Origin: Tahibacter amnicola
Lineage (GTDB): Bacteria > Pseudomonadota > Gammaproteobacteria > Xanthomonadales > Rhodanobacteraceae
Length of the DNA: 64,000 bases
NCBI RefSeq assembly: GCF_025398735.1
Contig: NZ_CP104694.1
Coordinates: 5,979,465-6,043,464 of the forward strand
Direction of reading: 5' to 3'
Position 1 is the first letter of the stretch, and every line of letters starts with the position of its first letter. Under the pieces are notes generated by a model. It had not been told where the DNA came from, made no database searches, and worked only from the letters and a program-made list of their open reading frames with translations. A program made the translations under genes and the position numbers. Below, piece by piece: positions 40,310 through 50,223 of the stretch.

Positions 40310-43300
40310 ATGCGGTATGCGGCGTTGTGGCTTCTTGCAGTCCCTTTTGTCGTCCTTCCGACCGCCGGCGCGGGCGAGATGGCACCCGCCCTGCAACGCC
40401 GCCTGACCTGGCTGGATCCCGCTGCCAATGCCGCCGCGGCGCCGGCCAGCGGCACGGCGGCACGGAAGGCGGCGCCGTCCGCCGGACTGGCGAAGGTTCA
40501 CCGGCGCCCGCAGGAAATCGCGGGCATCGAAGTCGTCGACGCGACGACCAGCATCCTGGTCGACGCCAGGCACCAGCAGCGCGCCGTGTTCGCCAGCCTG
40601 GGCGCCGGCCCGGTCACCACCGGGCTGCCGGCGTTTGTCTTGGACAGCGAGGCGGCCGCGCAGAAGGCCCTGGACGCCGTCGCGCCGGGCAGCCAGGCCC
40701 GCGTCGGCGGACGGGTCGCAACCACCGCGCCGCGCTATGCGCGGTTCACCCTGGCCGATACACCGACGTTCCAGGCGCTGCGTCCACTGCGTATCAAACC
40801 CGTCTGGTTTCCCACTTCTACAGGGCTGGAGCCGGCCTACTATGCGGAGGTGACCGGCGTCGGCCGATCGCAGCAACGGCCGTTGGCAGCCGGCGTGATC
40901 GTCTCCGCCCAGGACGGGCGGGTACTGCGCAAACGCAACCTGATCCACGACGCGGTGGCATTCCAGTACCGCGTCCTCGCCGACGAGAGCGGCACGCCGT
41001 ACCACGATCCCTACGGATTCGTGAACCCGCATCCGACCGGGGTCCCCGACGCCTGGGCCCCCGCCACGCCGGCACCCATGCGACTGTTGACCCGGCCCGT
41101 CGGCGCGCCGGCGGATCCTTGGCTGCCCGACAGCGCAACGCAGACCGTCGGCAACAACGTCGATGCGTTCTTCAACGCCGATGCGCCCGGTGCCGACTGC
41201 GGATCCGGCTGGGGGCCGGCATTCAACGCGGCTGAAGGGGATTTCCGCGCCAGCGTGAGCAGCGCGGGCGTGTTCGACTACACCTACAACGTGGCCAATG
41301 CGCGCACCGACTACTTCCAGTGCCTGAATCCGGACGCGCCCATCCCTACCAGTTCGGCGCAGCTCAATGCCAAGATCGTACAGAGCTTCTACACCGCCAA
41401 CTGGTTGCATGACCTGCTCTACCGTGCCGGCTACGACGAAGCCAGCGGTAATGCACAAATGGATAACTACGGGCGCGGCGGCATCGGCGGCGATCCGCTG
41501 CTGGTACACGTTGCCCAGCTGGGTACCTTCGCCTACGGCCCCGAAGACGGCGAAAGCGCCTCGCTGACCCTGGGCGTGAACACGTCGAGCACATCCAACC
41601 GCGACGTATCCGGTTTCGACTTCCCGGTCTTCGCGCACGAATGGATGCATACGGTGTTCGCCCGCCTGGCCGACATGGACCACGCCGGGCAGCAAAGCGC
41701 CCTCAACGAAGGCACGGCGGACTTTCTGGGCTTCTTCCTCACGGTGCGCGAACAGGACCGCTTCGCCACCCCGCGCACGCCCGCCTTCGGCGGCGCGTAC
41801 GCCGTAGGCGCGTACATGAACCGCGACTACGATTTCCGCGCGGACATGCTGCCGGCCGCCGGCAGCCCGGGGCATCCGGACAACACCTACTACCACGGCA
41901 TCCGCCGGTTCCCGACGACGATCGACCTGCGCAAGAACCCCCTGACCTTCAAGCACATCAGCCTGGACCACCCGCTGCCCGCCGAATGGCAGGCCTTCGA
42001 CTGGAAGGCCCGCTCGCGCCAGAACGCGGAAGTGCATTCCGCCGGCGAAATCTGGACGGCTTCCCTGTGGCAGTGCGCGCGCAACATTCTCGCGGCGGCC
42101 CCCTCTGCGCAATTCCAGTCGACACGCGACCGCTTCCTGCACCAGTTGGTGCAGGGTCTGAAACTGATGCCGCCCGACGCGACCTTCACCGAGGCGCGCA
42201 CCGCGCTGCTCCTGACGATCCGTGCCGACAGCGAAACCGACTACGCCCTGTGCCGGAACGGGTTCGCCGCGCGCGGCATGGGCGCCGGCGCGGTTTCGCC
42301 GGCCCGGTATTCCGATGCGCTGCGCGGCGTCCGCGAAAGCTTCCGCATCAGCGACGCTGCTCTCTCCCTGATCGCCATTACGCTGCGTGAAATCGGTGGC
42401 GATGGTGACGGCGTCCTCGACCAGGGCGAATCGGGCGAACTGGTCATCACACTCCAGAACAGCGGCTACGTGCCGCTGGCGAACATCACCGTCACTGCAC
42501 CCAATGTGCCCGGCATCTATAACTACCCTTCAGGTAGCACGCGAACCGGCGTTGCGCTGCAGCCCGCCGAAGACATGGACATCGTCTTCCCGGTACGGCT
42601 CCTGACAAACCTCGGTCCGATCCCCCTGCCCTTCCCGGTGGTGGCCGCCGATCAGACCCAGCGTGACGCCGTCACAGCCACCATCGCCACGACCTTGGTC
42701 AACAGCGATATCAGGACCGATGCCCACGCCGATCGCCTCAGCGCGTCGCAGACTTTCGCGGCGGACTGGCAAGCCGACTACACGGGCAACCACGGCTGCG
42801 TACAGTTCCTGTGCCTGGGCCGCGAGACACCCGACTATGCGGAGATCTTCCCCTGGCGCCGCCTGGTTCACCGCGGTGAAATGGCCTACTACCTCGGCGA
42901 CAGCGACATGACGCTGGAGTCCACGCTCGCCACGCGTCCGTTCCCGGTCAGCGCCGGTGCGAACCTGCAGCTCACGCTGCGCCACGACTACGACTTTGCG
43001 CGTGTCGGCGCCGGGCCCGGCCGGGCCGTCATCGAGATCCAGCGCGACGGCGGCGAGTGGGAGGCTGCAGCGCCGTATGTCACATCCGGCCAGGCGCAGT
43101 TCAGCGGTGTTTCCAATGGCTGGCAGACGACGACGCTGCGGTTCACCGAATCCCTGGGCGGGCGGACCGTGCGCCTGCGCCTGTCGGTGGTCAGCGACAG
43201 CGGCCGCGCGACTGACGCTGCGCACTGGGCGATATCGCAGGTACAGATTACCGGTGCGGCCGCACCGATGTTCAGTACCTTGCGTGCGGATACGCCCTGA
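40310..43300 (+). CDS. Secreted M36 (fungalysin-like) zinc metallopeptidase
   Basis: 996 residues. A clear signal peptide (about residues 1-22), a propeptide region up to ~270, then the catalytic domain with His443-Glu-x-x-His447 (AHEWMH) and the third ligand Glu467 in ALNEGTAD, 20 residues on. After ~680 come beta-rich domains, including DGVLDQGESGELVITLQN, typical of a CARDB-like accessory domain. Bacterial M36 enzymes degrade external protein for nutrition or virulence. Its stop abuts that of the converging gene with no gap (TGATCA). Confidence 0.88.
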   Translation: MRYAALWLLAVPFVVLPTAGAGEMAPALQRRLTWLDPAANAAAAPASGTAARKAAPSAGLAKVHRRPQEIAGIEVVDATTSILVDARHQQRAVFASLGAGPVTTGLPAFVLDSEAAAQKALDAVAPGSQARVGGRVATTAPRYARFTLADTPTFQALRPLRIKPVWFPTSTGLEPAYYAEVTGVGRSQQRPLAAGVIVSAQDGRVLRKRNLIHDAVAFQYRVLADESGTPYHDPYGFVNPHPTGVPDAWAPATPAPMRLLTRPVGAPADPWLPDSATQTVGNNVDAFFNADAPGADCGSGWGPAFNAAEGDFRASVSSAGVFDYTYNVANARTDYFQCLNPDAPIPTSSAQLNAKIVQSFYTANWLHDLLYRAGYDEASGNAQMDNYGRGGIGGDPLLVHVAQLGTFAYGPEDGESASLTLGVNTSSTSNRDVSGFDFPVFAHEWMHTVFARLADMDHAGQQSALNEGTADFLGFFLTVREQDRFATPRTPAFGGAYAVGAYMNRDYDFRADMLPAAGSPGHPDNTYYHGIRRFPTTIDLRKNPLTFKHISLDHPLPAEWQAFDWKARSRQNAEVHSAGEIWTASLWQCARNILAAAPSAQFQSTRDRFLHQLVQGLKLMPPDATFTEARTALLLTIRADSETDYALCRNGFAARGMGAGAVSPARYSDALRGVRESFRISDAALSLIAITLREIGGDGDGVLDQGESGELVITLQNSGYVPLANITVTAPNVPGIYNYPSGSTRTGVALQPAEDMDIVFPVRLLTNLGPIPLPFPVVAADQTQRDAVTATIATTLVNSDIRTDAHADRLSASQTFAADWQADYTGNHGCVQFLCLGRETPDYAEIFPWRRLVHRGEMAYYLGDSDMTLESTLATRPFPVSAGANLQLTLRHDYDFARVGAGPGRAVIEIQRDGGEWEAAAPYVTSGQAQFSGVSNGWQTTTLRFTESLGGRTVRLRLSVVSDSGRATDAAHWAISQVQITGAAAPMFSTLRADTP

Positions 43301-43861
43301 TCAGGTGAGTGCCAGCAGGTGCCGCTCGATCGCGTACACGTGCGGATCGTCGGCGCCGAGCTGGCGCAGGGCATCGGCAAGGCCAATGAGATAGTCGCGG
43401 TTCGGACCGCTCGGGCCGCAGGCCCGGGCGATGTGACGCGCGATGGCTTCTTCGGTGTCCGGGCCCAGGTAGGCCTCGTTGTCCTCGGCGGCAATGTAGA
43501 CCAGCCCCTCCGACGCGCTGCCGTCGTCGAAATGCAGCGCTGTTTCGACGCGCACGTAGCCGTTCTTCTCGCGATGGTCGAGGTGCGCGAAGACGTCCGG
43601 ACGGACGTGATAAGCCATGCCGACACAGACGGCTCCGGCCTCCGCGACCAGCGTGACCACGCGCCCCGGCGCCTCCGGCGTGCCGCGGTGATCGTGCGAC
43701 CCTTGCCAGAAGCGGCGATGCCAGCCGCTGATATGCGCCGGACGCCGTTCCAGATAGGGAAAGTCCACCTTGTAGATGAGCGAGCCGTAGCCGAATACCC
43801 ACACCGGCGTATCGGTTTCGCTGCCCGTCGACAGTCCGTGCGATGACAGCGGGGCGTTCAT
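43301..43861 (-). CDS. ChaC-like gamma-glutamylcyclotransferase
   Basis: 186 residues from ATG 43861-43859 (ATGA overlap with the TfoX-like gene). The substrate loop VFGYGSLIY is at the start and the general-acid Glu sits in DHREKNGY. ChaC-type enzymes split glutathione into 5-oxoproline and Cys-Gly in the cytoplasm. Confidence 0.85.
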   Translation of the reverse strand: MNAPLSSHGLSTGSETDTPVWVFGYGSLIYKVDFPYLERRPAHISGWHRRFWQGSHDHRGTPEAPGRVVTLVAEAGAVCVGMAYHVRPDVFAHLDHREKNGYVRVETALHFDDGSASEGLVYIAAEDNEAYLGPDTEEAIARHIARACGPSGPNRDYLIGLADALRQLGADDPHVYAIERHLLALT

Positions 43862-44397
43862 GGCTTGCGGCGCGTGCGTCCGGCTGCCGGTCGGGCTGCG
43901 GTGCTCGTGCGGGATGCAGCGCCAGTGGAAGGCGGGGCTGCGCGCCTGGTCGCTTCTGGCTTTTCCGTCGTGGACTTTCCCGCGGCGGGCTTGCGTGCCG
44001 GGGCCTTCTTCGTCGCCGCTTTCTTCACCGCGGCGCCGGTGACTTTCTTGCGCCCCGCCGCTCGCGCCTTGAGCGGTTTTCGCAGCGCCGCTTCGTAGGC
44101 CAGGCGCGCCCACGGGGTCATTTCCTCGGTGCTGTCCATGGCCTCGTCCGGAACCGACCAGTAGTTGGTCTGAATCGGCGGTTCGCGGCCGGTGTAGATC
44201 CAGCGCTGGCCGCCGGCCGCGGCGAAACGGTCCCGGGTGAGGTCGTCGACCTTGAAATACAGGCGATCGTCGACGAGCACCGCAATCAGCACGCCGTCGT
44301 AGTAGGCGCCATGACCGCCGAAATACTTGCGGAAAACCGTCCTGCCCAGGCCGCTGAGCAGGTCGCGCAGGTATTCCAGGTAATCATCATCTGCCAT
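43858..44397 (-). CDS. TfoX N-terminal domain protein with histone-H1-like tail
   Basis: 179 residues. Residues 1-~95 match the TfoX N-domain (LGRTVFRKYFGGHGAYYDGVLIAVLVDDRLYFK). Residues ~110-179 are a low-complexity Lys/Ala/Pro/Arg tail (e.g. KKAATKKAPARKPAAGK), like histone H1 or AlgP-type tails, and may bind DNA. The TfoX C-terminal domain is missing. A role in competence is unproven. Confidence 0.75.
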   Translation of the reverse strand: MADDDYLEYLRDLLSGLGRTVFRKYFGGHGAYYDGVLIAVLVDDRLYFKVDDLTRDRFAAAGGQRWIYTGREPPIQTNYWSVPDEAMDSTEEMTPWARLAYEAALRKPLKARAAGRKKVTGAAVKKAATKKAPARKPAAGKSTTEKPEATRRAAPPSTGAASRTSTAARPAAGRTRRKP

Positions 44398-44432
44398 GGT
44401 GGTCGTTCGGGTTTGGCGTGAGGTGTCGAACG

Positions 44433-44972
44433 CTACTGCGTGGGCGACTGGGCCACAAGCGTCTGCGGATCGCGCAGCGGCAGGTGATAGTGCGTCGCCG
44501 CGTGGTGTACGAAACCCATGCGGGAGAACAGCCGGATTGAACGCCTATTCGGTGCGTCGATGTCGGCGATGAGGGTGTCCAGGGGCCATTGCCGGGCGAA
44601 CGCCAGGACCGCACCCAGCGCCTCGCTCATCAGGCCACGTCCCCAGTGGCCACGGGCCAGCAAGCAGCCGACCTCCGCGGCACGACGGGGCCAATCGAAG
44701 GAATGCAGTCCGCAGGTGCCGATGACCACGCCCGAATCATTGGCGACGACGGCCCACTCCAACGACACACCCTCGCACCGACACCGTTCCACGCTCTCAA
44801 GCAATGTGCCTACGTCCGAACGCCTGGCCATCGGCGGGTCGCTCGCGTATCGCATCACCTCCGCGTCACTGTAGATGGCGAAGAGGTCGTCGACATCCGT
44901 CGCGGCCATGGACCGCAGCGTTATGCGCGGCGTCGTGAGTTGCGGTGGCTGTGGAAGTGGGATTGCCTTCAA
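44433..44972 (-). CDS. GNAT-family N-acetyltransferase (RimJ/RimL-like)
   Basis: 179 residues. The start is TTG (44972-44970) with a strong GGAGGA ribosome site 8 bases upstream and an in-frame stop just before it. Acetyl-CoA-binding region around LLARGHWGRGLMSEAL and the RITLRSM start are typical of the Acetyltransf_3 group that modifies protein N-termini or small molecules. Substrate unknown. Confidence 0.85.
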   Translation of the reverse strand: MKAIPLPQPPQLTTPRITLRSMAATDVDDLFAIYSDAEVMRYASDPPMARRSDVGTLLESVERCRCEGVSLEWAVVANDSGVVIGTCGLHSFDWPRRAAEVGCLLARGHWGRGLMSEALGAVLAFARQWPLDTLIADIDAPNRRSIRLFSRMGFVHHAATHYHLPLRDPQTLVAQSPTQ

Positions 44973-45086
44973 ATCAATGTCCTCCGAGAGCAGGCATCAG
45001 GATGGAAGCCGTGCACCTTAACGTCAATCCGACGTAGTGGTGGACAATGGTGAGGTGATTCCCCTTCCAAACACCAGGAGCTGATC

Positions 45087-45646
45087 ATGACCCGCTGGAT
45101 GATGCCTGCGTCGTTGTTCTTGTTGCTGGCCGGCGGCCTGGCTGCCGACCCGGGCGACTTCGACGCCCTGGTCCGTACGACCGCCGAACGCCTGGACCTC
45201 GCCGACGACGTCGCACGCAGCAAGTTCGTCCGCGGGCAACCCGTACTGGACGCCGCCCGCGAGGCAATCGTCCTTGACGACGCAGTGCGCAAGGCCGGCA
45301 CGAAAGCCCTTTCAGCCGATGACGTCCGCCGCGTGATGACCGACCAGATGGAGGCCAGCAAATGGATCCAATATGCGCTGATCGCCCGCTGGCGGGTCGA
45401 AAATGCGCAGAGCATCATCGCGCCGGACCTTGCGAAGGAGGTCCGGCCGCGTCTGGACGCCCTGCAGGGCGATCTGCTACAGAATCTGGAGCAGGCGCGC
45501 ACCGCGCGCGCCACCCCGATTGCGCACCGCGACTCGACCGCGCGGCCTTCCGCTATGCCGACGAGCACCGCTGGGATGAACTTCACCGCACCGCCCTCGT
45601 TCGAGCACTGGCCAGCGTGTGCACCGTCGGGGCCGCACCGCGGTAA
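45087..45646 (+). pseudogene. Secreted gamma-class chorismate mutase, apparently frameshifted
   Basis: ATG 45087 has a good AGGAG site and encodes a signal peptide plus the AroQ-gamma helices (ERLDLADDVARSKF, DQMEASKWIQYALIARWR). The expected C-terminal helix (LDRAAFRYADEHRWDELHRTALVRALASVC) lies in another frame and ends with TAA at 45644-45646. Joining them needs one inserted base, or two deleted, near 45490-45535. Without repair the first frame runs on to 45719, over the end of the ABC permease. The joined length (~186 residues) is normal for the family, which makes chorismate-to-prephenate conversion in the periplasm likely in the intact ancestor. Real mutation or sequencing error cannot be told apart here. 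Confidence 0.7.
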
Positions 45647-45654
45647 TGCCGTGA

Positions 45655-46412
45655 TCAACTCTTCAGGCGGTATCCGGTACGGAACACGTAGGCGATGGCG
45701 CCGATACAGGCCAGCATGAACAGCGCGGTCATGCCAAAGCTCAGCACCACGCCGACATCGGCGATGCCATAGAAGCTCCAGCGGAAGCCGCTGACCAGGT
45801 AGACGACCGGATTGAACAACGCGATCTTCTGCCACACCGGCGGCAGCATCGCAATCGAATAGAAGCTGCCGCCGAGGAAGGTCAGCGGCGTGACCACCAT
45901 CAACGGAACCACCTGCAGCTTCTCGAAGCTGTCCGCCCAGATGCCCAGGAGAAATCCGAACAGACTGAAGGTGACTGCGGTCAGCACGAGGAAACCGGCC
46001 ATCCAGAACGGATGCACGATCTCGTAGTCGACGAAACAGCGCGCCGTGATGAGGATCAGCACACCGAGCATCACTGACTTGGTCGCCGCCGCCCCGACGT
46101 AGCCCAGGATCACTTCCACGAACGAAACCGGTGCCGACAGCAGTTCGAAGATCGTGCCCGACCATTTCGGCAGGTAGATGCCGAACGAGGCATTGGAGAT
46201 GCTCTCGGTCAGCAGCGTGAGCATGATCAGGCCCGGAATGATGAAGGCACCATAGGTGACGCCGTCGACATCGCCCATGCGCCCGCCGATCGCGGCGCCG
46301 AAAACGACGAAGTACAGCGAGGTGGAAAGTACCGGCGATGCGATGCTCTGCATCAGCGTGCGGAAGGTGCGCGCCATCTCGAACCGGTAGATAGCGCGAA
46401 CGGCGTGGAAAT

Positions 46413-46416
<4 letters not shown>
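45655..46416 (-). CDS. ABC-2 type transporter permease (YadH-like)
   Basis: 253 residues with six membrane helices, and the family loop [19 protein letters not shown] near residue 180. Partner of the upstream ATPase (ATGA overlap). Such YadGH pairs export lipids, polysaccharide or drugs; the substrate is unknown. Confidence 0.88.
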
Positions 46417-47339
<923 letters not shown>

Positions 47340-47350
47340 GTAGGGGCTTC

Positions 47351-47362
47351 CTTGTATACAAG
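47351..47362. promoter_or_regulatory. 12-bp palindrome at the ABC operon ribosome site
   Basis: CTTGTATACAAG is a perfect dyad that overlaps the AAGGAAG ribosome site of the ABC ATPase gene. It resembles small GntR/MarR-type operators, but a 12-bp palindrome is expected by chance several times in a window of this size. Confidence 0.3.
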
Positions 47363-47553
47363 ATCAGGCATCGTACCCCGACCCCGGTGTCGGCCCGCAA
47401 GGTCAGGATCCGACAGTCACGACAGCCCGGCAGAGGCGCGCCGGCCAGGCCCGTGCCTCGCCGTCGCAGTGCGTATCGTTTGTTTACACGCACCGCGACA
47501 GCGCTGCGCACAGACCTTGCAGTAGCGCCACCAGGCACTACAGGGGGAACACC

Positions 47554-47952
47554 ATGAAGATTCTGTTGGCAGACGACCATCGTGCGGTGGCCGACATGTT
47601 GGCCGAGGCGCTGAGCGCCGTCGGCTACGAGGTGGCGGTGGCGTACGACGGGGGCCAGGCGCTCAAGAAGGCAGCCGAATTCCAGCCGGATGCGGCGATC
47701 CTGGATATCGACATGCCGGTCATGAACGGCCACGCGGTCGCCCGCAAGCTCAAGGAAAACAAGGACCAGCATGCCATCAGCACGCTGATTGCCATTACCG
47801 GCCGCGACACGGAAGCCGACCGTCGCGCGTCCGCCGACGCCGGGTTCGATCTGCATCTGGTCAAGCCGGTGCCGCTGGCGATCGTGCTGCGCCTGATGGC
47901 CAAGGCCAAGGCCCAATTGCCGAACACAGCCTCCGAAAGCCACGCCGCCTAG
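47554..47952 (+). CDS. Stand-alone response regulator receiver protein
   Basis: 132 residues, a CheY-like domain with nothing after it. Acidic pair Asp7-Asp8, phosphoacceptor Asp51 in LDIDMP, the conserved Thr in AITGR and Lys in LVKP are present. No histidine kinase is nearby, so its partner and output are unknown; it may pass phosphate to a hybrid kinase. Confidence 0.88.
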   Translation: MKILLADDHRAVADMLAEALSAVGYEVAVAYDGGQALKKAAEFQPDAAILDIDMPVMNGHAVARKLKENKDQHAISTLIAITGRDTEADRRASADAGFDLHLVKPVPLAIVLRLMAKAKAQLPNTASESHAA

Positions 47953-47964
47953 GACGCCGACTGA

Positions 47965-47984
47965 CGAGGGCGGTACCACCCTCG
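47965..47984. terminator. Stem-loop between converging receiver and SDR genes
   Basis: CGAGGG and CCCTCG arms (47965-47970, 47979-47984) with an inner GGTACC dyad, lying between the two stops. No T-run; a weak terminator call. Confidence 0.35.
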
Positions 47985-48012
47985 CCGCAGGACATCCGAC
48001 AGAACCTTCCGC

Positions 48013-48648
48013 TCAGAGCACCTTGTACACCTGCCCGGTCTGGGCACCTTCCACGCTACGGCCGTACGCCAACGCGACACGCGCCGCCGGCACTGCTTCA
48101 TATCCCCTGAAATACGGCCCGTAATCCGGCATCGATTCCTGCAGCACGCTCGGGCTGACCACATTGATGCGAAGACCGCGTGGCAATTCGATCGCAGCGG
48201 CGCGCACGAACGATTCCAGGGCCCCGTTGACCAGCGAGGCGCTGCTGCCGCCACGAACCGGCTGCTCGGCCAGGCTGCCGGCACTGAGCGTGATCGAGCC
48301 ACCGTCGCGAAGGTGTCCGGCACCGATCATCGCCAGGGTCACCTGCCCCATCAGCTTGCTCTGCAGGCCGACCTGCCACTGCGCGGGCGTCATTTCCGCC
48401 AGCGGCCCGAAGTGGACATTGCCGGCGGTCGAAACGATGGCGTCGAGCGTTCCGGCGCGCGCGAGGCCGGCGCGAATGCTGGCCTCCTCGCCCATATCGA
48501 TGACGATATCGCCGCTCGTACGACCTGCCGTGATCACCTCGTAACGCGGTGACAGCTCGGCGGCGACCGCACGACCGATAGTGCCGGCCGCACCGACCAG
48601 GAGCAGACGGGGACGCCGGGTGGAAGTAAGAGACGCGGTCTGGTTCAT
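48013..48648 (-). CDS. Short-chain dehydrogenase-like protein lacking the YxxxK pair
   Basis: 211 residues from ATG 48648-48646. Cofactor loop GAAGTIG, then a STAGNVHFG stretch (NAG-like) and the SITLSAG Ser. Where classical SDRs have YxxxK the sequence reads SSASLVNGA, so Tyr and Lys are missing although the fold looks whole. Divergent from a LysR gene (98 bases), which probably regulates it. Confidence 0.82.
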   Translation of the reverse strand: MNQTASLTSTRRPRLLLVGAAGTIGRAVAAELSPRYEVITAGRTSGDIVIDMGEEASIRAGLARAGTLDAIVSTAGNVHFGPLAEMTPAQWQVGLQSKLMGQVTLAMIGAGHLRDGGSITLSAGSLAEQPVRGGSSASLVNGALESFVRAAAIELPRGLRINVVSPSVLQESMPDYGPYFRGYEAVPAARVALAYGRSVEGAQTGQVYKVL

Positions 48649-48746
48649 GGTGATTCCAATGGGTACCGCCCATCTGGCGGCGTGGCGATACAATGCCGCT
48701 ACCCGGCGCCGCGAAAAATGCCGTTCTGCGGATTCTTTGTTTCCTG

Positions 48747-49667
48747 ATGAAAACAATCCTGGGCCGCACTGACCAGACGCTCTGCTTCGTTGCCGTGGCC
48801 GACAATGGCAGCTTCACAGCCGCCGCCGAGCAGCTGGGCTGCTCCAAGGCGCATGTCAGCAAACAGGTCGCCGCGCTGGAACGCGCACTGGGCGCGCATC
48901 TGATTCACCGGACCACGCGGCGCCTGACGCTCACCGAATCCGGCCGCCTCTACCTGGCGTGCTGCCGGCCGCTGGCGGAGATCCTGGACGAAGCCAACCG
49001 CGCCGTTTCCGCCCTGCGATCGGACGTCAGCGGCTGCCTGCGGATCAGCGCGCCGACATCCTTCGGGGATTCCTTCCTGGCGGAGCTGGTCATCCGCTTC
49101 CGGGAGCGCTATCCGGCGGTCCAGGTCGACCTCGACATGAGCGTGCTGCGTCGTGACCTGGTTGCCGACGGCTACGACTTCGCCATCCGTTCGGTCCGCA
49201 CGCTGGAAGAACATCTGGTCGCGCGTCCGCTCGGCGTGATCCGCGAGGTGGCGGCGGCGGCGCCCGCATTTCTCGCCACGGTGACCGAACCGGCGCATCC
49301 GCAGGACCTGGCCCGGCTGCCCTGCGTCATCAACAGCCATTTCAGCGACGACCGCCTATGGGTATTCGGCCACGGCGACCGCACCGAAACCGTCACGGTC
49401 GACGGCCCGGTGCGGGTGAACAACTACCCGACCATCCGGCGCCTGGGCCTGGCCGGCGCGGGCGTGATCCGGCTGCCGCTGTACCTGATCGGCGAAGACA
49501 TCCAGGCCGGCCGGCTGCGCCACCTGTGCGCACCCTGGCAACTGCTTCCCGCACCGCTGCACCTGGTGTATCCGGCACGGCGCCACCAGCCCCTGCGAAC
49601 GCGTGTTTTCATGGATTTCCTGCTCGACTGGTTTGCCCAACCGGCGCAAGCAGCCCTGTTTCGTTAA
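48747..49667 (+). CDS. LysR-family transcriptional regulator
   Basis: 306 residues from ATG 48747; longer in-frame starts lack LysR features. Winged helix with GSFTAAAEQLGCSKAHVSKQVAALE and TRRLTLTESG, then an effector-binding domain of the CrgA-like group. Divergent from the SDR gene, its likely target. Confidence 0.9.
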   Translation: MKTILGRTDQTLCFVAVADNGSFTAAAEQLGCSKAHVSKQVAALERALGAHLIHRTTRRLTLTESGRLYLACCRPLAEILDEANRAVSALRSDVSGCLRISAPTSFGDSFLAELVIRFRERYPAVQVDLDMSVLRRDLVADGYDFAIRSVRTLEEHLVARPLGVIREVAAAAPAFLATVTEPAHPQDLARLPCVINSHFSDDRLWVFGHGDRTETVTVDGPVRVNNYPTIRRLGLAGAGVIRLPLYLIGEDIQAGRLRHLCAPWQLLPAPLHLVYPARRHQPLRTRVFMDFLLDWFAQPAQAALFR

Positions 49668-49745
49668 CACCTGACAGCAACGGTTGCGGCCGGCTCAACG
49701 CCGACCTCGTTTGACGATAACCGTCGCTATGGCGCATCAATTGAC

Positions 49746-50213
49746 CTATTCGCTCTCCAAATTCAGCGGTCGCCGACCATGAAGCCGGCAGTCCTCCAGG
49801 TACGCCGCCCGCTGCGTCGCCGCACTGATCCGACGCGTGACGCGCCCCTCGACATCCAGGTAGTGCACCTCACCCGTCACCACGAGGAAAATCGTCACGG
49901 GCTCGTCGCCGTAGGTGGCCCAACTGTCCGTATTGCCCACCGGTTCGTGGACGTAGTGGCCAGGACCAATCACCTCGCCCGTGCCCAGCTGGCGCCGGCC
50001 GGAAAGGGTGAAGGCATGCACCTCGCCGGTATGCCGGTGCAAGGGAATCCGGATACCGGGGTCCAGTCGCATCAACTCCACGAAACCGCGGTCGCCGGCG
50101 AGGAATCGCAGCGGCTTGAACGCGTTGCCCGGCGCACTCTGCACCCAGGGATTGGCGTCATGACCGGACATCGCGCCCAGTGCGGGCGCCAGGTGATCGG
50201 GCAGGGTATTCAT
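49746..50213 (-). CDS. ChrR-type cupin (2,4'-dihydroxyacetophenone dioxygenase-like)
   Basis: 155 residues from ATG 50213-50211, 10 bases after the GST stop. The metal-binding motif LHRHTGEVHAFTLSG gives the His-x-His and Glu ligands of a cupin, and FKPLRFLAGDRGFVELMRLDPG is typical of the DHAP-dioxygenase-like family. Reaction not known. Co-transcribed with the GST gene. Confidence 0.8.
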   Translation of the reverse strand: MNTLPDHLAPALGAMSGHDANPWVQSAPGNAFKPLRFLAGDRGFVELMRLDPGIRIPLHRHTGEVHAFTLSGRRQLGTGEVIGPGHYVHEPVGNTDSWATYGDEPVTIFLVVTGEVHYLDVEGRVTRRISAATQRAAYLEDCRLHGRRPLNLESE

Positions 50214-50223
50214 GCGGTCTCCC

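Noticed and set aside
40010-42142. Upstream extension of the deacetylase frame to about 1,000 codons
   Set aside because: That part is antisense to the M36 peptidase and has no domain; the deacetylase starts sensibly at 40009.
45647-45719. Tail of the chorismate mutase first frame
   Set aside because: It overlaps the permease end on the other strand and is not like the family; explained by a frameshift.
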